The notes below the pieces were generated by a model. That model made no database searches. It was not told the DNA's origin and saw only the letters and a program-made list of their open reading frames with translations. 64,000 nt of DNA from NCBI GenBank assembly GCA_963210315.1, contig OY723253.1:434001-498000 (forward strand). Direction: 5' to 3'. The translations under genes and the position numbers were made by a program. Below, piece by piece: positions 1-10,504 of this stretch. Source of the stretch: Rhynchopus euleeides (lineage: Eukaryota > Euglenozoa > Diplonemea > Diplonemida > Diplonemidae). How positions within the stretch are numbered: the first letter of the stretch is position 1; each line of letters begins with the position of its first letter.

Positions 1-251
1 TGCACCACCCGATTTCGGCCTCCAGCCACCCATCAGTGAAATATGGTGGAATTCTCTGATGGAGATTTGATGCCGTCAGTCATCGGGCGGACATCCTCCA
101 TGGCCCCAGAGGGGCAGGGAAGGGTGTTCTACCTCGATCCAGGTGCCCAACGGGCTAACGGGGTCGCTGGGGTGGCTCACAGTCAGGTCCCTCAGAACAG
201 GTGTTTTTGCACCTGTTGATTTATTTGCCTTGTGTAAACCACTGCCTTCCC

Positions 252-541
252 AAGTAAATTGTCTTCCGCTCCACCTTTTTCAACATTTTTTTTTATCGGG
301 AACTGCGCTGGAGCAGAACTGTTCGAGAACGCCATAGAACCCGGATTTTTTGGGCGGTCACACACCGCCCCGAATTTTTTTCTGGATTTTTTGCACCTCG
401 ATTTTTGGTTTCTTGGGCGAGGCCCACATGTGAAATTTTTTTTCGGGAAAAAAACCGGAACAATGCAACGTTCTGCGCAAACGCAGTTCCCGATTAAAAA
501 AAATGTTGAAAAAGGTGGAGTAGAAGACAATTTCTTGGACG
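252..541. repeat. Foldback (inverted-repeat) element, ~290 bp
   Basis: The left arm (about 252-325, beginning CCAAGTAAATTGTCTTC) recurs as an imperfect reverse complement at about 465-541 (ending GACAATTTCTTGG). The loop of ~130 bp is T-rich and A-rich. The two arms match over roughly 70-80 bases with a few mismatches. This is the form of a small foldback transposon or MITE. I could not define a target duplication. Confidence 0.6.
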
Positions 542-614
542 CCACGCAACTTTTTTTCACGCACGCCCGGTTACGGTAATCACTTTTTTCTCACGCTTTT
601 TACTTTTTTCTCAC

Positions 615-1614
615 TGGTGCCCCTGACGACCCCATATTGCGTAGTTTGTGCGTAGTGAAAAGGGGGGGGGGGGTCTCATTTTTTGATTTACTCAGCCATT
701 CTCTGTCTCTATGCCGGGACCCCAAACTCAAGGAGTTCTTGCTGTTCCGGGGTCAGTGAGGGTGCAGGCGCTTCAGGTGCTGCAGGTGCTGCAGGTTCTT
801 CAGGTGCTGCAGCGCTGGCAGCCTTCGGTGCGGGTTTCGACGCAGTCTTTGCAGGTCTCTTTGGGGGTGCCCTTTGGCGCGGTGCCTGCTTCAGCTCGTC
901 GGGTGGAAGCATCAACGCATCATTAAGCGGTGCCTGCTTCAGCTCCTCCGGGTGGAAGCGTCAACGCATCATTAAGGAAGAAGGAAGCACAGTTGCTACG
1001 CTTTTTTGCAGCTGCAGGAAACGACACCATACCCAACAACAATCCCCAGACCGTCGAGGGAGAGTGGGCGCCTGGATCCCGTGACACAGATCTCTAGTGC
1101 CGTTGTGATCCCCTCGGATAACGTCTCCTGGACGTTGTCAGCGGAGGTTGCCTGTGTGGCGGTGACCTCCGTATACCCCGCGGGATCCAGTGCCAGTAGC
1201 GCCTTCTTCAGCTTTTCGTCGACCCCTCGGCCGACGCTCTCCTTGATGTCAAGGGCCACCTTCAGGGTGGCACCTCGCATCGCCCTGAAGGCTGTGATCG
1301 TATCATCATTCACAATCTCGAGGGTGTTCTACGCGGCTCCTGGAACTCACTTCCTTCTCAGGTGTTTCTGGGCATGGGGCAACCTTGCCCAGGTGTTTCT
1401 GGAGTCCCGCCCCACATGTCGTGCGTTCTTTCGTACGGTGTATAGTGAGTTCTGGCAATAATTTTTTGCTCGGTCAGCGCAGTGCCTCCAGTCCTGTCTC
1501 AGTAGCCACACAGAAAGGGGGACCAAAAAAACTGGGGGGGGACCAAAAAGCGAGACCCCCCCCCCAGATTGCGTAGTTTGTGCGTAGTGAAAAAGGGGTA
1601 AATCAGGGGCACCA
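615..1614. mobile_element. 1-kb non-autonomous DNA element, copy 1 (gene-fragment carrier)
   Basis: Begins TGGTGCCCCTGA and ends with the exact reverse complement TCAGGGGCACCA. A near-identical copy lies at 7183-8180 in the same orientation. CTCAC stands directly outside both ends (610-614 and 1615-1619), so a 5-bp target duplication is likely, although the site is a repetitive CTCACGCTTTTTT tract. Just inside each end the motif GCGTAGTTTGTGCGTAGTG occurs in direct, not inverted, orientation. There is no transposase. The interior carries minus-strand protein-like sequence, which suggests a Pack-type element that picked up host exons. Confidence 0.75.
709..1330 (-). pseudogene. Captured gene fragment inside the 1-kb element (copy 1)
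   Basis: Two protein-like minus-strand stretches. The first (about 1330 to 1085) reads EIVNDDTITAFRAMRG and continues with amphipathic, K/E-rich sequence. The second (about 985 to 709) has a tandem 16-residue repeat (LNDALTLPPEELKQAP, then LNDALMLPPDELKQAP), a K/P/A-rich stretch, and ends PEQQELLEFGVPA with a stop. The frames differ, so one or more introns, or decay, lie between them near 990-1085. No family was recognised. Copy 2 keeps the same frames, so both may simply descend from one capture. Confidence 0.35.
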
Positions 1615-1941
1615 CTCACGCCTTTTTCTTTTTTCTCACGCTTTTTTCTTTTTTCTCACGCTTTTTTTCTTTTTTTTCACGCTTTTTTTGGCGTGAAAAA
1701 AAAGTCCGTACAGTGATTTTCTGGAAGGGACCTGCGGCTGATTTTGTGAATGCACAAATCAGGCCTGAGCGGGTCTGCAGGTCACCAGGTCGGCTGCGGG
1801 GTGGGTTGGTGCGGTGGGTTCATCGGCCACGCTATCCAGCTCCCCCCGACCTCTGCCCAGAGCCAGAAGCGCAGCACCCCGCGGCGTGAGAAGTACGATC
1901 ACCGCAAGCAGATAGACCTTTTAGAAGTGTATGCTGCATAC

Positions 1942-2021
1942 CGTGTCGCACAGCAGGTAATGGTTCTTCACGGTGAACCACAGGTCAACCAGCAGAACCA
2001 GGGATCCCCAGGAAGACGAAG
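1942..2021 (-). pseudogene. Isolated exon-like fragment of a membrane protein
   Basis: On the minus strand a good acceptor (pyrimidine-rich, CAG at 2022-2024) precedes an open stretch containing SLVLLVDLWFTVKNHYLL. A GTATGC donor follows, the same donor used by the real genes in this window. A second hydrophobic stretch (VYLLAVIVLL) follows after a stop or after a very short 24-nt intron. No neighbouring exons complete it. I infer a transposon-carried or degenerate fragment of a multi-pass membrane protein. Confidence 0.25.
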
Positions 2022-2340
2022 CTGTCGAGGGCAAATCAGAACGAGATGAGGTGTGACTCGCCGTTCTTGAGGGCGGAATACCCCAGACTTGGCGCTCTGG
2101 ACGACATCCCCTGTGGAGTCGATCTCAGTCAGGACGTGGTACAGCCTGGAACCTCTGTATATTGGTGTTCTCAGACATACTCACATGAGCAACCTCAAAA
2201 ATGGGGCACAGTTTTTCGTTTTCACGGTAATAAAGCGATTTTACGATTTTTTCTCACGGCGTGAAGAGAAAAAACGACCAAAAGGCGGTTTTGGCGTTCA
2301 AAAGTTGCGTATTGTGCAAGAAAAACATGTCATCACCTTG

Positions 2341-2442
2341 AAAAGTACGGTAAAATCGACTCGGTTGGGGTTCGACGGCCACTCGGGGCCTTCGGCCCCT
2401 CGTGGCCGTCTCACCCCACCTCGTCGATTTTACCGTACTTTG
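2341..2442. repeat. ~100-bp perfect-ended hairpin
   Basis: AAAGTACGGTAAAATCGAC at the left is mirrored by GTCGATTTTACCGTACTTT at the right. Inside is a second hairpin (GACGGCCACTCGGGG / CCCCTCGTGGCCGTC) closing on a CCTTCGG loop. This could be a tiny MITE; TTTTCACGGTAATAA lies outside the right end and also at about 2220. Confidence 0.65.
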
Positions 2443-3284
2443 TTTTCACGGTAATAAATAGTTATTACTTGGGAAGGCGAATTTTCCCAAAAATCGAAAA
2501 AATACCCCCCGGACAGAAAGGGTTAACTTCGTTCCCGTCCCCCCACGTTGTGCGCTACGTCGTGTTTTTGGCGCAATTTTCACCATTTTCTTGTGAGAAA
2601 AAACTGCCAGGAACTCTGAACCGAAAGATCTTTTGCCAAAAAAAAAGAAGCGAAGGAAATACACCCCTCCTTATTCTGTGTCTCATGATTTGAACACACC
2701 CCCACCCCCTGAAGCCCACCCAAGACACCCCCAGACCCGGGAAAGGAGAAATGATCGAGAGGAGACGGTGCGAGGTGGCGAGGTGAAGCTGTGTGGCAAA
2801 CCCAGGTTTGCTGGTTTCGATATGGGATACGAACAGAAAAATCGGGGGGGGGGGGTTTTTTTGTTGAAAAATTGCCACATTCTGTGATGGGGTTTCTGCT
2901 GTGGATGAAAACTCAGGACGTCACATTGAATGCGACACAGCAGCATCGGAAACGCAGCGCCAAAAAAAACAAAGGGAGAATTCCTGTTGAGGAAGGAGAT
3001 GATCTAAGTAGATACCGACAGCGAGAGATAAAAGAGGTGAGTTCAATAAGTCCTTTTGGCGACAGGCGCGTCCCATTCGTTCCAACATGAGTTCCAAAGG
3101 CCGGGTTCCATTTTGGGGGCGGCGAGGGGAGGGGGGGGGGTCTCGGGGCAAAGCTGATGAAGAAGCTTTTATTTTGAAGAAAACTCTCAGCAGAAATCCC
3201 GGCACCTCCCCTCCCCTCCCTCGGCTTTGCCGGGGTTGGGGAGGGATATAATAGCGTGTGTTTTTTAAAATTTTAGGAAGTATT

Positions 3285-3393
3285 GGGGGTCTTCGCTGGT
3301 CGTTATGCTTCGTTACTCTTCGTCAGTTTTCACCTAGTTTCCTTAGGAAATGCATCAAAATGCACTGACGATCACCCCGTAGCGAAGACCCCC
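3285..3393. repeat. 110-bp inverted-repeat element, family member A
   Basis: Ends are GGGGGTCTTCGCT and AGCGAAGACCCCC. The interior contains CGTTACTCTTCGTCAG. A related element of the same length lies at 59865-59973, ending GGGGGCCTTCGCT / AGCGAGGGCCCCC. The inner sequence is only loosely alike, so the two share ends and size more than content. There is no clear target duplication. Confidence 0.6.
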
Positions 3394-5684
3394 ATAATCA
3401 TTTTTTTAAAAAAGAGAAGGCGTTTGTGCGCCAAACCCGGGTGAACAAACCTCACGTGTTTTGCCTGATGAAGGTTGGCGTGAATGTGCGCACAGTCATA
3501 GCAACAAGGCAAGGTAGATTGTGTTTGTCACCCAAAGCGCTGCCACCTATCCTTTTCACTGTGACAAGCTTCTTGTTGTGTGTGAAAAAGAAGGCAAATA
3601 CAAAACGGCACACGAATTCGCCCATCTCCGATCTTGCCTCGTTTTCCTCCCATCTCGCTGCCGCAGGCAATATGGCAATAGAGGACGACCCCCCTCGTTG
3701 CACACAAACCTGCTGGCTCGCGAAATCTTCGGGAAGCGAATCGTGAAAAGATGAGTGGTTCTGCTGGCTGCAAGGGTAAATAGCCGCAACGGAAAGACTG
3801 GGAGTAGGGGGTGGGGGGGGTGATGAAACCTCTCGGGCGAGAGACGTTCCAAGAGCCACCTCGTTGAGAGGGGGTGTGGGTTTGCACAGCGGAGATCGCA
3901 TCAAGAGCGGTGTTTTGCGGTGCGCTTTCCACCTTTGTAGTTTGTAGGGTGTGTGCAGTGAAGGATCCATCACAGGTCGCTCAGGGCGGCCTGCACTAAA
4001 CAAAAGGTTGAATGTGGGTGCGGGTGCGGGTGCGTTTGATTTTCTTTTCTGTAATCGAGCCTGCATCAGCCTGTTTCCAGGCCCAATAGAATACAAAGAC
4101 AAAATGGGTTGAGAGGCTGTTTGCCCGAACAGGACCACACAGGGGGAAATCACCCTCGGTTTGTTTACGGGTCCAAAGGGAAATCAACAAGGCTTCGCCA
4201 TGCCAGCATGTGCCAGTGTCGCTCCTGGATTGTGAGGAAGCTCACAGTTAGGCACTCGGACAGAAACGAAGCCCCTCAGCCGTTTTCGTTTCGTTCGCCG
4301 GATATCGCTGTCCAGGTTTCGGAGGTTTTAATTCTATTGCACGTCTTCAAGTGAAAAGTACACTTATGGACGACCACACCCTGGCGTGCGGGATGACTGG
4401 GGAGGGGTTTTTTTTGGGGGGGTTTTTTTCGTGGGCTGGTTTGTTTTTCAGAAAACCCCCAAGCAGCATAGTTGTCCGCTTGGGTGGTTTAATTGGGTTT
4501 GGGCTCGGGAGCAAATGCTTCGCGGCACCCTCACGCAGAGCTGGCAATTCGTTCCATCATTTTCTGAGAGTGCGGGCGGGGTAATGGAATAGTTGGTCGG
4601 TTTGAAGTGAATACAACGCATCGGGCATCGGAACATACGCGGGTGAATTTTTTTGCTGCGCTGAATCGAAGAAACACTCCTGGATACAGTGTGGCTCATC
4701 AATTCAAAATTCCGATCGACACCGATAGAAACCAAAGATTCAAGTAGGTGCGCTAGACCCTGCAGCCTTGCGCAGTGAACAAGATTCAATCCGCCACTTC
4801 TAACAAGCCTGCCCCATCACATTGGAGCGGTGAACGGGCGCAGGATTGTTCGATTCTGAAGCGACATCACAACGGGAAGATGGGGGAGACTCGACACGTG
4901 AGGTTCACACACATCCCGTTCGGCCATTAAAAGCATACAAAACCTTCACCACACAAACCCTTGAGACACACCCATCCTGATGGAGGGTGGGGTTGGTGCA
5001 TGCCGAGGGCGTTTGGTTGACAGGCTGTGGTTGCACCGAACTCTGACAAACCAGTCGCAGTGCTGCCTGCAGTTATCTTGTTCGAAGTGGAACACAAATC
5101 CTCCCGCTCTTTTGGACACGCCACTCCCCCACAGGCATCCTGATGACTTCGTTGTGGGGGCGGGGGGGCGGGTTCCGGCTCGCATAGAAGAAAATCACAC
5201 AAAGCTTCCCCAGGCTGGGGCAACGCCGATCCCTCAAATATGAGACAACTGGCTTCTCGTTCTCAGAAGGCAGTGTACAGATCCAGCAGTGTACTGACCC
5301 TGGTCATTCGTTTCGATATTATCGCAGACGGTTGCTTCGTAATAAGCTGACCTCAGCAGCCCCCATTACGAAAATGCCGTGAATAGTGGGATAGGGAATG
5401 GGGCCAAATATCACCACGCGAATGCATCGCGCCCTCTGGTACTTATTCCACGTCTCCTGCCTCAGACGAGTGGAGCGCAAAGAGAGTGTGGGGGAGGGGA
5501 AAGGGAGGTCGACAAAGCCGGAGCCCAGAGGTGCCGAAATGGGGCCTGATATTTTTGGTCAGAAGAATTCCGGCCCCGCCACCAACTGTTGGGACAAGTG
5601 TTCGCTTCCTTTTCGACCGCATCCGTGTGAGATGCGCAATATAAAAATGGGAAGGGAAATCCTTCCACGAGACAATACTATATA
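3394..5684. other. 2.3 kb without a recognisable gene
   Basis: Mixed-composition sequence with several short open frames on both strands. None has a recognisable domain, splice pattern or repeat. Poly-G tracts occur at about 4406-4422 and 5150-5168. I see nothing else supportable. Confidence 0.5.
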
Positions 5685-6498
5685 CAGTATACCAATAAAC
5701 ACCGGTGGGGTAATAACCCACCTTAGCCCTCCAAAATCGTGAAATCCACCGGTGTTTATACCCCACCGGAGTTCGTACCCCACCGATGTTTATACCCCGA
5801 TGATACACTGGGACAATGCAATTTTCAGGGGTTCTGTACCGCGGCATCGCCTCGCTCTTTGATGCATATACAATGCGTCTGTCAGAAGTTGAAACGGCGG
5901 TTGGACGCACGGCATCCTAGCAAGGCGAGCCCGGTACATGGGGCGTGCGATGCGGCACTAGAGGAGCGAGGGCAAATATACGACCCTTGTAAACGAGGGT
6001 GGCAGGCCTGCTACTCTCAGCACCCCAGCATCGGCAGCGATTCTCGACGACCTTCGGAAGTTGAGGTGCGGGTTTGTGAACCCCGTTGTTGTCCAGGCGA
6101 CCGCTAGGCACTCTACAACCAGAAGGTGGGTCTGCAGTAGTGCAACGTGGGTGCGTCTGCGAACCGGCCAGTGGCGGCGGAGGCGCGTGCCGACCAAGGT
6201 GGTTGTTCGTTCCGAGGTGGTGAAGTGGGATTGGCTGGTTGAACCCTAAAGGAACACCAAATGAAGCTGTACGTCTTCTCTGGAATCCCCCGTAGTGACG
6301 TGCAGGGTGGGGGTGAGTGGGGTCAAAAATTGCATTGTCTCATGATTTCAGGTGTAAGAACACCGGTGGGGTAAAAACATCGGTGGGGTACAAACCCACC
6401 TTAGCTCCCCAAAACTGCAAAATCCACCGGTGTTTGTACCCCTCCGGTGTTTTTACCCCACCGATGTTCGTACCCCACCGGTATTTGTTGGTATACTG
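5685..6498. mobile_element. 814-bp TA-flanked MITE-like element (CAGTATACC ends)
   Basis: Terminal inverted repeats of about 28 bp: left CAGTATACCAATAAACACC, right the complement of CAGTATACCAACAAATACC, both continuing into GGTGGGGTA. TA stands directly outside each end (5683-5684, 6499-6500), the target duplication of Tc1/mariner-type elements. Next to each end sit imperfect palindromes built from CCGGTGGGGTA and its complement (5699-5795, 6361-6480). The middle (about 5830-6340) has no transposase, so the element is non-autonomous. Confidence 0.8.
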
Positions 6499-7182
6499 TA
6501 CTGTGGCAAGCAGAGCAACAAGAAGGGGCACGTCGGCCAGAGTGGGGTTGTTCGATTGATCCCAACAACGGAGCGATATTATTTACTGTCAAATTTGAGT
6601 ACTGCCGTTGAGGGGGATCTGGATGTTCCGGCCAACCCGTGACCCTTTCTTTTATTGTGCCCTTGGCAGCGTGAGGTGGGTCCTTTTGCGAAGGCGTGAT
6701 CCATCACTTTGCGTGGCTGAGCCATCACAACGTGAAGTAGAAATAACGAATAATGGGAAAAGCGAGAGGGGGGGGGGTCAGATTTCCGTTGATCGCCGGA
6801 AACCACAATAGCACCGCATCCCCCGCCGCCTCACACCCCACACACCCACCAGGGGTCGTCTCTCTGCGTGTCGGTGTGCGACACCACTCCACAAACATAG
6901 ATTTCCCCTCCTTGTCAATCCCACCGTTCTCCGCCGTTGGGCAGAAGGCGGTAGTGGGTGAAGAAGCGGCGATTGATTTGGGGGTCCGCCGTTAATGTTC
7001 TTTTTCCTCCCCGCTGTATCGCACAAAAAACACAGTGAAGAAATTACTTTGCCTGCATGTGGGAGCGGGGGTTGAAGGGGGGGATTGAGCGTCGATCAAC
7101 AACGCACGTGCGATAGGGCGAGTCTGCAGGAAACCGCGGAAGCAAAGAAAAAGGACATTTTTCAATTTTTTATCGTACTGAG
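6499..7182. other. No gene seen
   Basis: Unique sequence between two transposons. It contains short open frames without any recognisable feature. Confidence 0.5.
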
Positions 7183-8180
7183 TGGTGCCCCTGACGACCC
7201 CATATTGCGTAGTTTGTGCGTAGTGAAAAGGGGGGGGGGGTCTCATTTTTTGATCTACTCAGCCATTCTCTGTCTCTATGCCGGGACCCCAAACTCAAGG
7301 AGTTCTTGCTGTTCCGGGGTCAGTGAGGGTGCAGGCGCTTCAGGTGCTGCAGGTGCTGCAGGTTCTTCAGGTGCTGCAGCGCTGGCAGCCTTCGGTGCGG
7401 GTTTCGACGCAGTCTTTGCAGGTCTCTTTGGGGGTGCCCTTTGGCGCGGTGCCTGCTTCAGCTCGTCGGGTGGAAGCATCAACGCATCATTAAGCGGTGC
7501 CTGCTTCAGCTCCTCCGGGTGGAAGCGTCAACGCATCATTAAGGAAGAAGGAAGCACAGTTGCTACGCTTTTTTGCAGCTGCAGGAAACGACACCATACC
7601 CAACAACAATCCCCAGACCGTCGAGGGAGAGTGGGCGCCTGGATCCCGTGACACAGATCTCTAGTGCCGTTGTGATCCCCTCGGATAACGTCTCCTGGAC
7701 GTTGTCAGCGGAGGTTGCCTGTGTGGCGGTGACCTCCGTATACCCCGCGGGATCCAGTGCCAGTAGCGCCTTCTTCAGCTTTTCGTCGACCCCTCGGCCG
7801 ACGCTCTCCTTGATGTCAAGGGCCACCTTCAGGGTGGCACCTCGCATCGCCCTGAAGGCTGTGATCGTATCATCATTCACAATCTCGAGGGTGTTCTACG
7901 CGGCTCCTGGAACTCACTTCCTTCTCAGGTGTTTCTGGGCATGGGGCAACCTTGCCCAGGTGTTTCTGGAGTCCCGCCCCACATGTCGTGCGTTCTTTCG
8001 TACGGTGTATAGTGAGTTCTGGCAATAATTTTTTGCTCGGTCAGCGCAGTGCCTCCAGTCCTGTCTCAGTAGCCACACAGAAAGGGGGACCAAAAAAACT
8101 GGGGGGGGACCAAAAAGCGAGACCCCCCCCCAGATTGCGTAGTTTGTGCGTAGTGAAAAAGGGGTAAATCAGGGGCACCA
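7183..8180. mobile_element. 1-kb non-autonomous DNA element, copy 2
   Basis: Same ends and interior as 615-1614, with only a few differences (for example poly-G length). That near identity points to recent activity. Flanks are GTACTGAG (7175-7182) and GTACTGAT (8181-8188), a 7-of-8 match that fits an 8-bp hAT-type target duplication with one change. Copy 1 shows CTCAC instead, so the duplication length of this family is unsettled. Confidence 0.75.
7276..7897 (-). pseudogene. Captured gene fragment inside the 1-kb element (copy 2)
   Basis: Carries the same two minus-strand protein-like stretches as copy 1, with identical predicted residues over both. The shared open frames cannot be read as selection, because the two copies are almost identical throughout. 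Confidence 0.35.
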
Positions 8181-8749
8181 GTACTGATCGAGAATTATTT
8201 AAGGCCCCTAAACAGAAAACCCACCTAAACTCCCGTGAAGTATTTTTGGATTAATTTACGGCGTAAAATAATTTTCGGATTAATTTACGCATTTATTTTC
8301 CGCCACCACCCTGGGGGTCGAGGGGCTGGCACAAGAGCGTCCTCGGGACCCACATGAGGCCCACCCCGAAGGTGGCTGCTGAGCACCTGGACTTGTAGTA
8401 CAGCCCAGAGCCTGGTATGACAAGGTGACCAACCCGACCGGTCGGTCGGCCTCTCGGGCCACCTCCCAAACAGGCACTTTTTGAGAGGAGCTTTTTCAGA
8501 AACCCACGGAATGACCGTGGATCGGCCGTATCCCGCGATTTTTCACCGCCAGGTTGAATTCCGACCACCTGAAAAATCCACCCAAAAATTTCGGCAAAAT
8601 CTCTTTGTCTCGAAAAAGTGTGAAAAATGCCAGATTGCAGCCCCCCCACTCGTGACCACCCGCAGGATGAAAAATTGCTGCAGCCCATCCCCACCCGCCC
8701 CAGCCCACCCGCCTTGCATAATCCTCGATACGTACGATAAAAACATGTA
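8181..8749. other. No gene seen; short AT-rich repeats
   Basis: GGATTAATTTACG occurs twice at about 8249-8290. The remainder has no recognisable gene. Confidence 0.5.
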
Positions 8750-9113
8750 CCTGGGACCCCCCGTGTATAAGTCCCCCCCCCTTACCCCCGTGTTTAAGTC
8801 CCCCCCTGGGGGTCTGGCAGGGGGGGGACTTAAACACAGGGGGACCTAAACACGGGGGTGGGCTGGTCTGGAGGGTCATCAGGTGGCCCCTAGGCCCTCC
8901 AGGTGCTGTCAGAGTCGAAAAGTGGGGTGCCAAAAGTCCATCCGGACCGGAATTACCCCCCTACGACAGCAGAGGAAGAGGTCTTCTTGGTCTCCACTGT
9001 GCCACCCCCGTGTTTAAGCCCCCCCTGTGTTTAGGTCCGCCCCCCCCGTGTTTAAGTCCCCCCCGGCCGAAAATCGCCTCCAGGGGGGGGACTTAAACAC
9101 GGGGGGTCCCAGG
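8750..9113. mobile_element. 364-bp TA-flanked MITE-like element (CCTGGGACC ends)
   Basis: Ends CCTGGGACCCCCCGTGT and its complement, with TA on both sides (8748-8749, 9114-9115). Subterminal copies of CCCCGTGTTTAAGTCCCCC occur in both orientations near 8760-8860 and 9005-9100. The design matches the element at 5685-6498, but with a different palindromic word. No coding sequence. Confidence 0.8.
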
Positions 9114-9123
9114 TATTGGATTT

Positions 9124-9251
9124 AAATACTGCGGGTTAATCTACTCCCAGGGGTCAGGACCCCTCGTTTGGGTGTATTTCACTCGCTTCGCTCGTGAAAT
9201 ACACCCACTCGGGGTCCTGACCCCTGGTCGTAAATTAAGGCCGCAGTATTT
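9124..9251. repeat. Long hairpin element
   Basis: Nested inverted repeats: AAATACTGCGG with CCGCAGTATTT at the outside, CCAGGGGTCAGGACCCC with GGGGTCCTGACCCCTGG inside, and GGGTGTATTTCAC with GTGAAATACACCC around a TCGCTTCGCTC loop. As a transcript it would fold almost entirely into one stem. Probably another small foldback element. Confidence 0.65.
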
Positions 9252-9870
9252 AACGCTAATAATATATATTATTCGGGGGCGGGGGTTATGAATTGAGAGA
9301 CCAGATCCGTCGGGAACCCTTCCCCCCCGGAGTGCAGAACGGAGGGCTGTGACAAACTGACAGCTTGCCACAGAATGAAGGCCCTCCGGCTGCAAACTGC
9401 GGCGCCTGCATTACATTTCATTTTCAGGTCTAGGTTATGGTGTCTTTTTCACAAAAGAAACGCCCGTTTCACTCAACAGGAGAAAGGGGACCGGCGTGTT
9501 GCAGACAGGAGGGGGGCGATGCCCCAATAGAAGAGAAGCGATATTTCCCCACTCAGCCGACAGCTGATGAGCCTGGGTGAGGTGAGGTAAGGTGTTGGAC
9601 ATCACCCTCCCACGCGTTTGCCTCCGTTGTTTTGTGGGAGAGTGATCTGGAATACCGCGTCGGAATTCACTGTGTATGGGGGTAAAGAGTACAGCCACTA
9701 ACATCGGATGGGATGCAGGGGGGGGGGGGGGGTTGGAGGGAGGGGCTGGGGATTTTCACATCTCTGCATAGGGGCACAGGGTGTTGGTATGGCTTGGGGG
9801 CTGGCCACAGGCCGTTCGTCACAACGGCAAATCAAGTTGGAAGGGAGGGGGACACATCGTATATTTTTTT
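9252..9870. other. No gene seen
   Basis: Flanking sequence to the hAT-like element. A 15-base G tract at about 9719-9732 is the only notable feature. Confidence 0.5.
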
Positions 9871-9882
9871 CACGGTTTGCCC

Positions 9883-10032
9883 CCCGGGCGGGATCCCGGG
9901 CGGGCCCGGCCGGGTTCCGGGAAATTCCGGGATTCCCGGGATTTCCCGGCCGGGAATCCCGGGATCCCGGCCGGGAAATCCCGGGATGACCCCGGGGTAT
10001 CCCGGGGTCATCCCGGGACCCCCCCGGGGTCA
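9883..10032. repeat. Left subterminal palindrome array of the hAT-like element
   Basis: About 150 bp consisting almost only of overlapping words such as ATCCCGGG, CCCGGCCGGG and ATTCCCGGG, in both orientations. In DNA transposons such subterminal motifs often serve as transposase-binding sites; here that role is inferred. The density of self-complementary words is extreme. Confidence 0.7.
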
Positions 10033-10270
10033 GGTGTAGGTGGGTGGTAAGATGACTTGAGAGTTTTGCACATTGCACATTGCACGCTGCCGTTGCCCCC
10101 TTCCCCTTTGCGATCCACCCGATGTCATTAGTTTTTGCTGGACCCGACTATTTCACCTCACATATACCGCACGTGACTTGGACCCCACAACCCCGCCCCG
10201 CCCCCCCCCCCCCCCACGTAACTGCGCCGCATACACACACCCGGCAGAGAAACCTTCCACAACAGCAAAC

Positions 10271-10472
10271 ATGCACCGTACTCTTTTGTTACTCCTCATT
10301 TTTTTTTCCTTCCTGCTCGTTGGTGATGCAGCACCAGGGCAGAAAGGAGGGAAGAGGGCGAGGGATGATGCGGATGACGGCGACAGCGATGGCGACGGCG
10401 GCAAGAGCCGCAAGCAACCTCGCCGAGGCAAGGCGGAGGTAGCGGCCCCGGAACCGGACCCCACCACTGACA

Positions 10473-10504
<32 letters not shown>

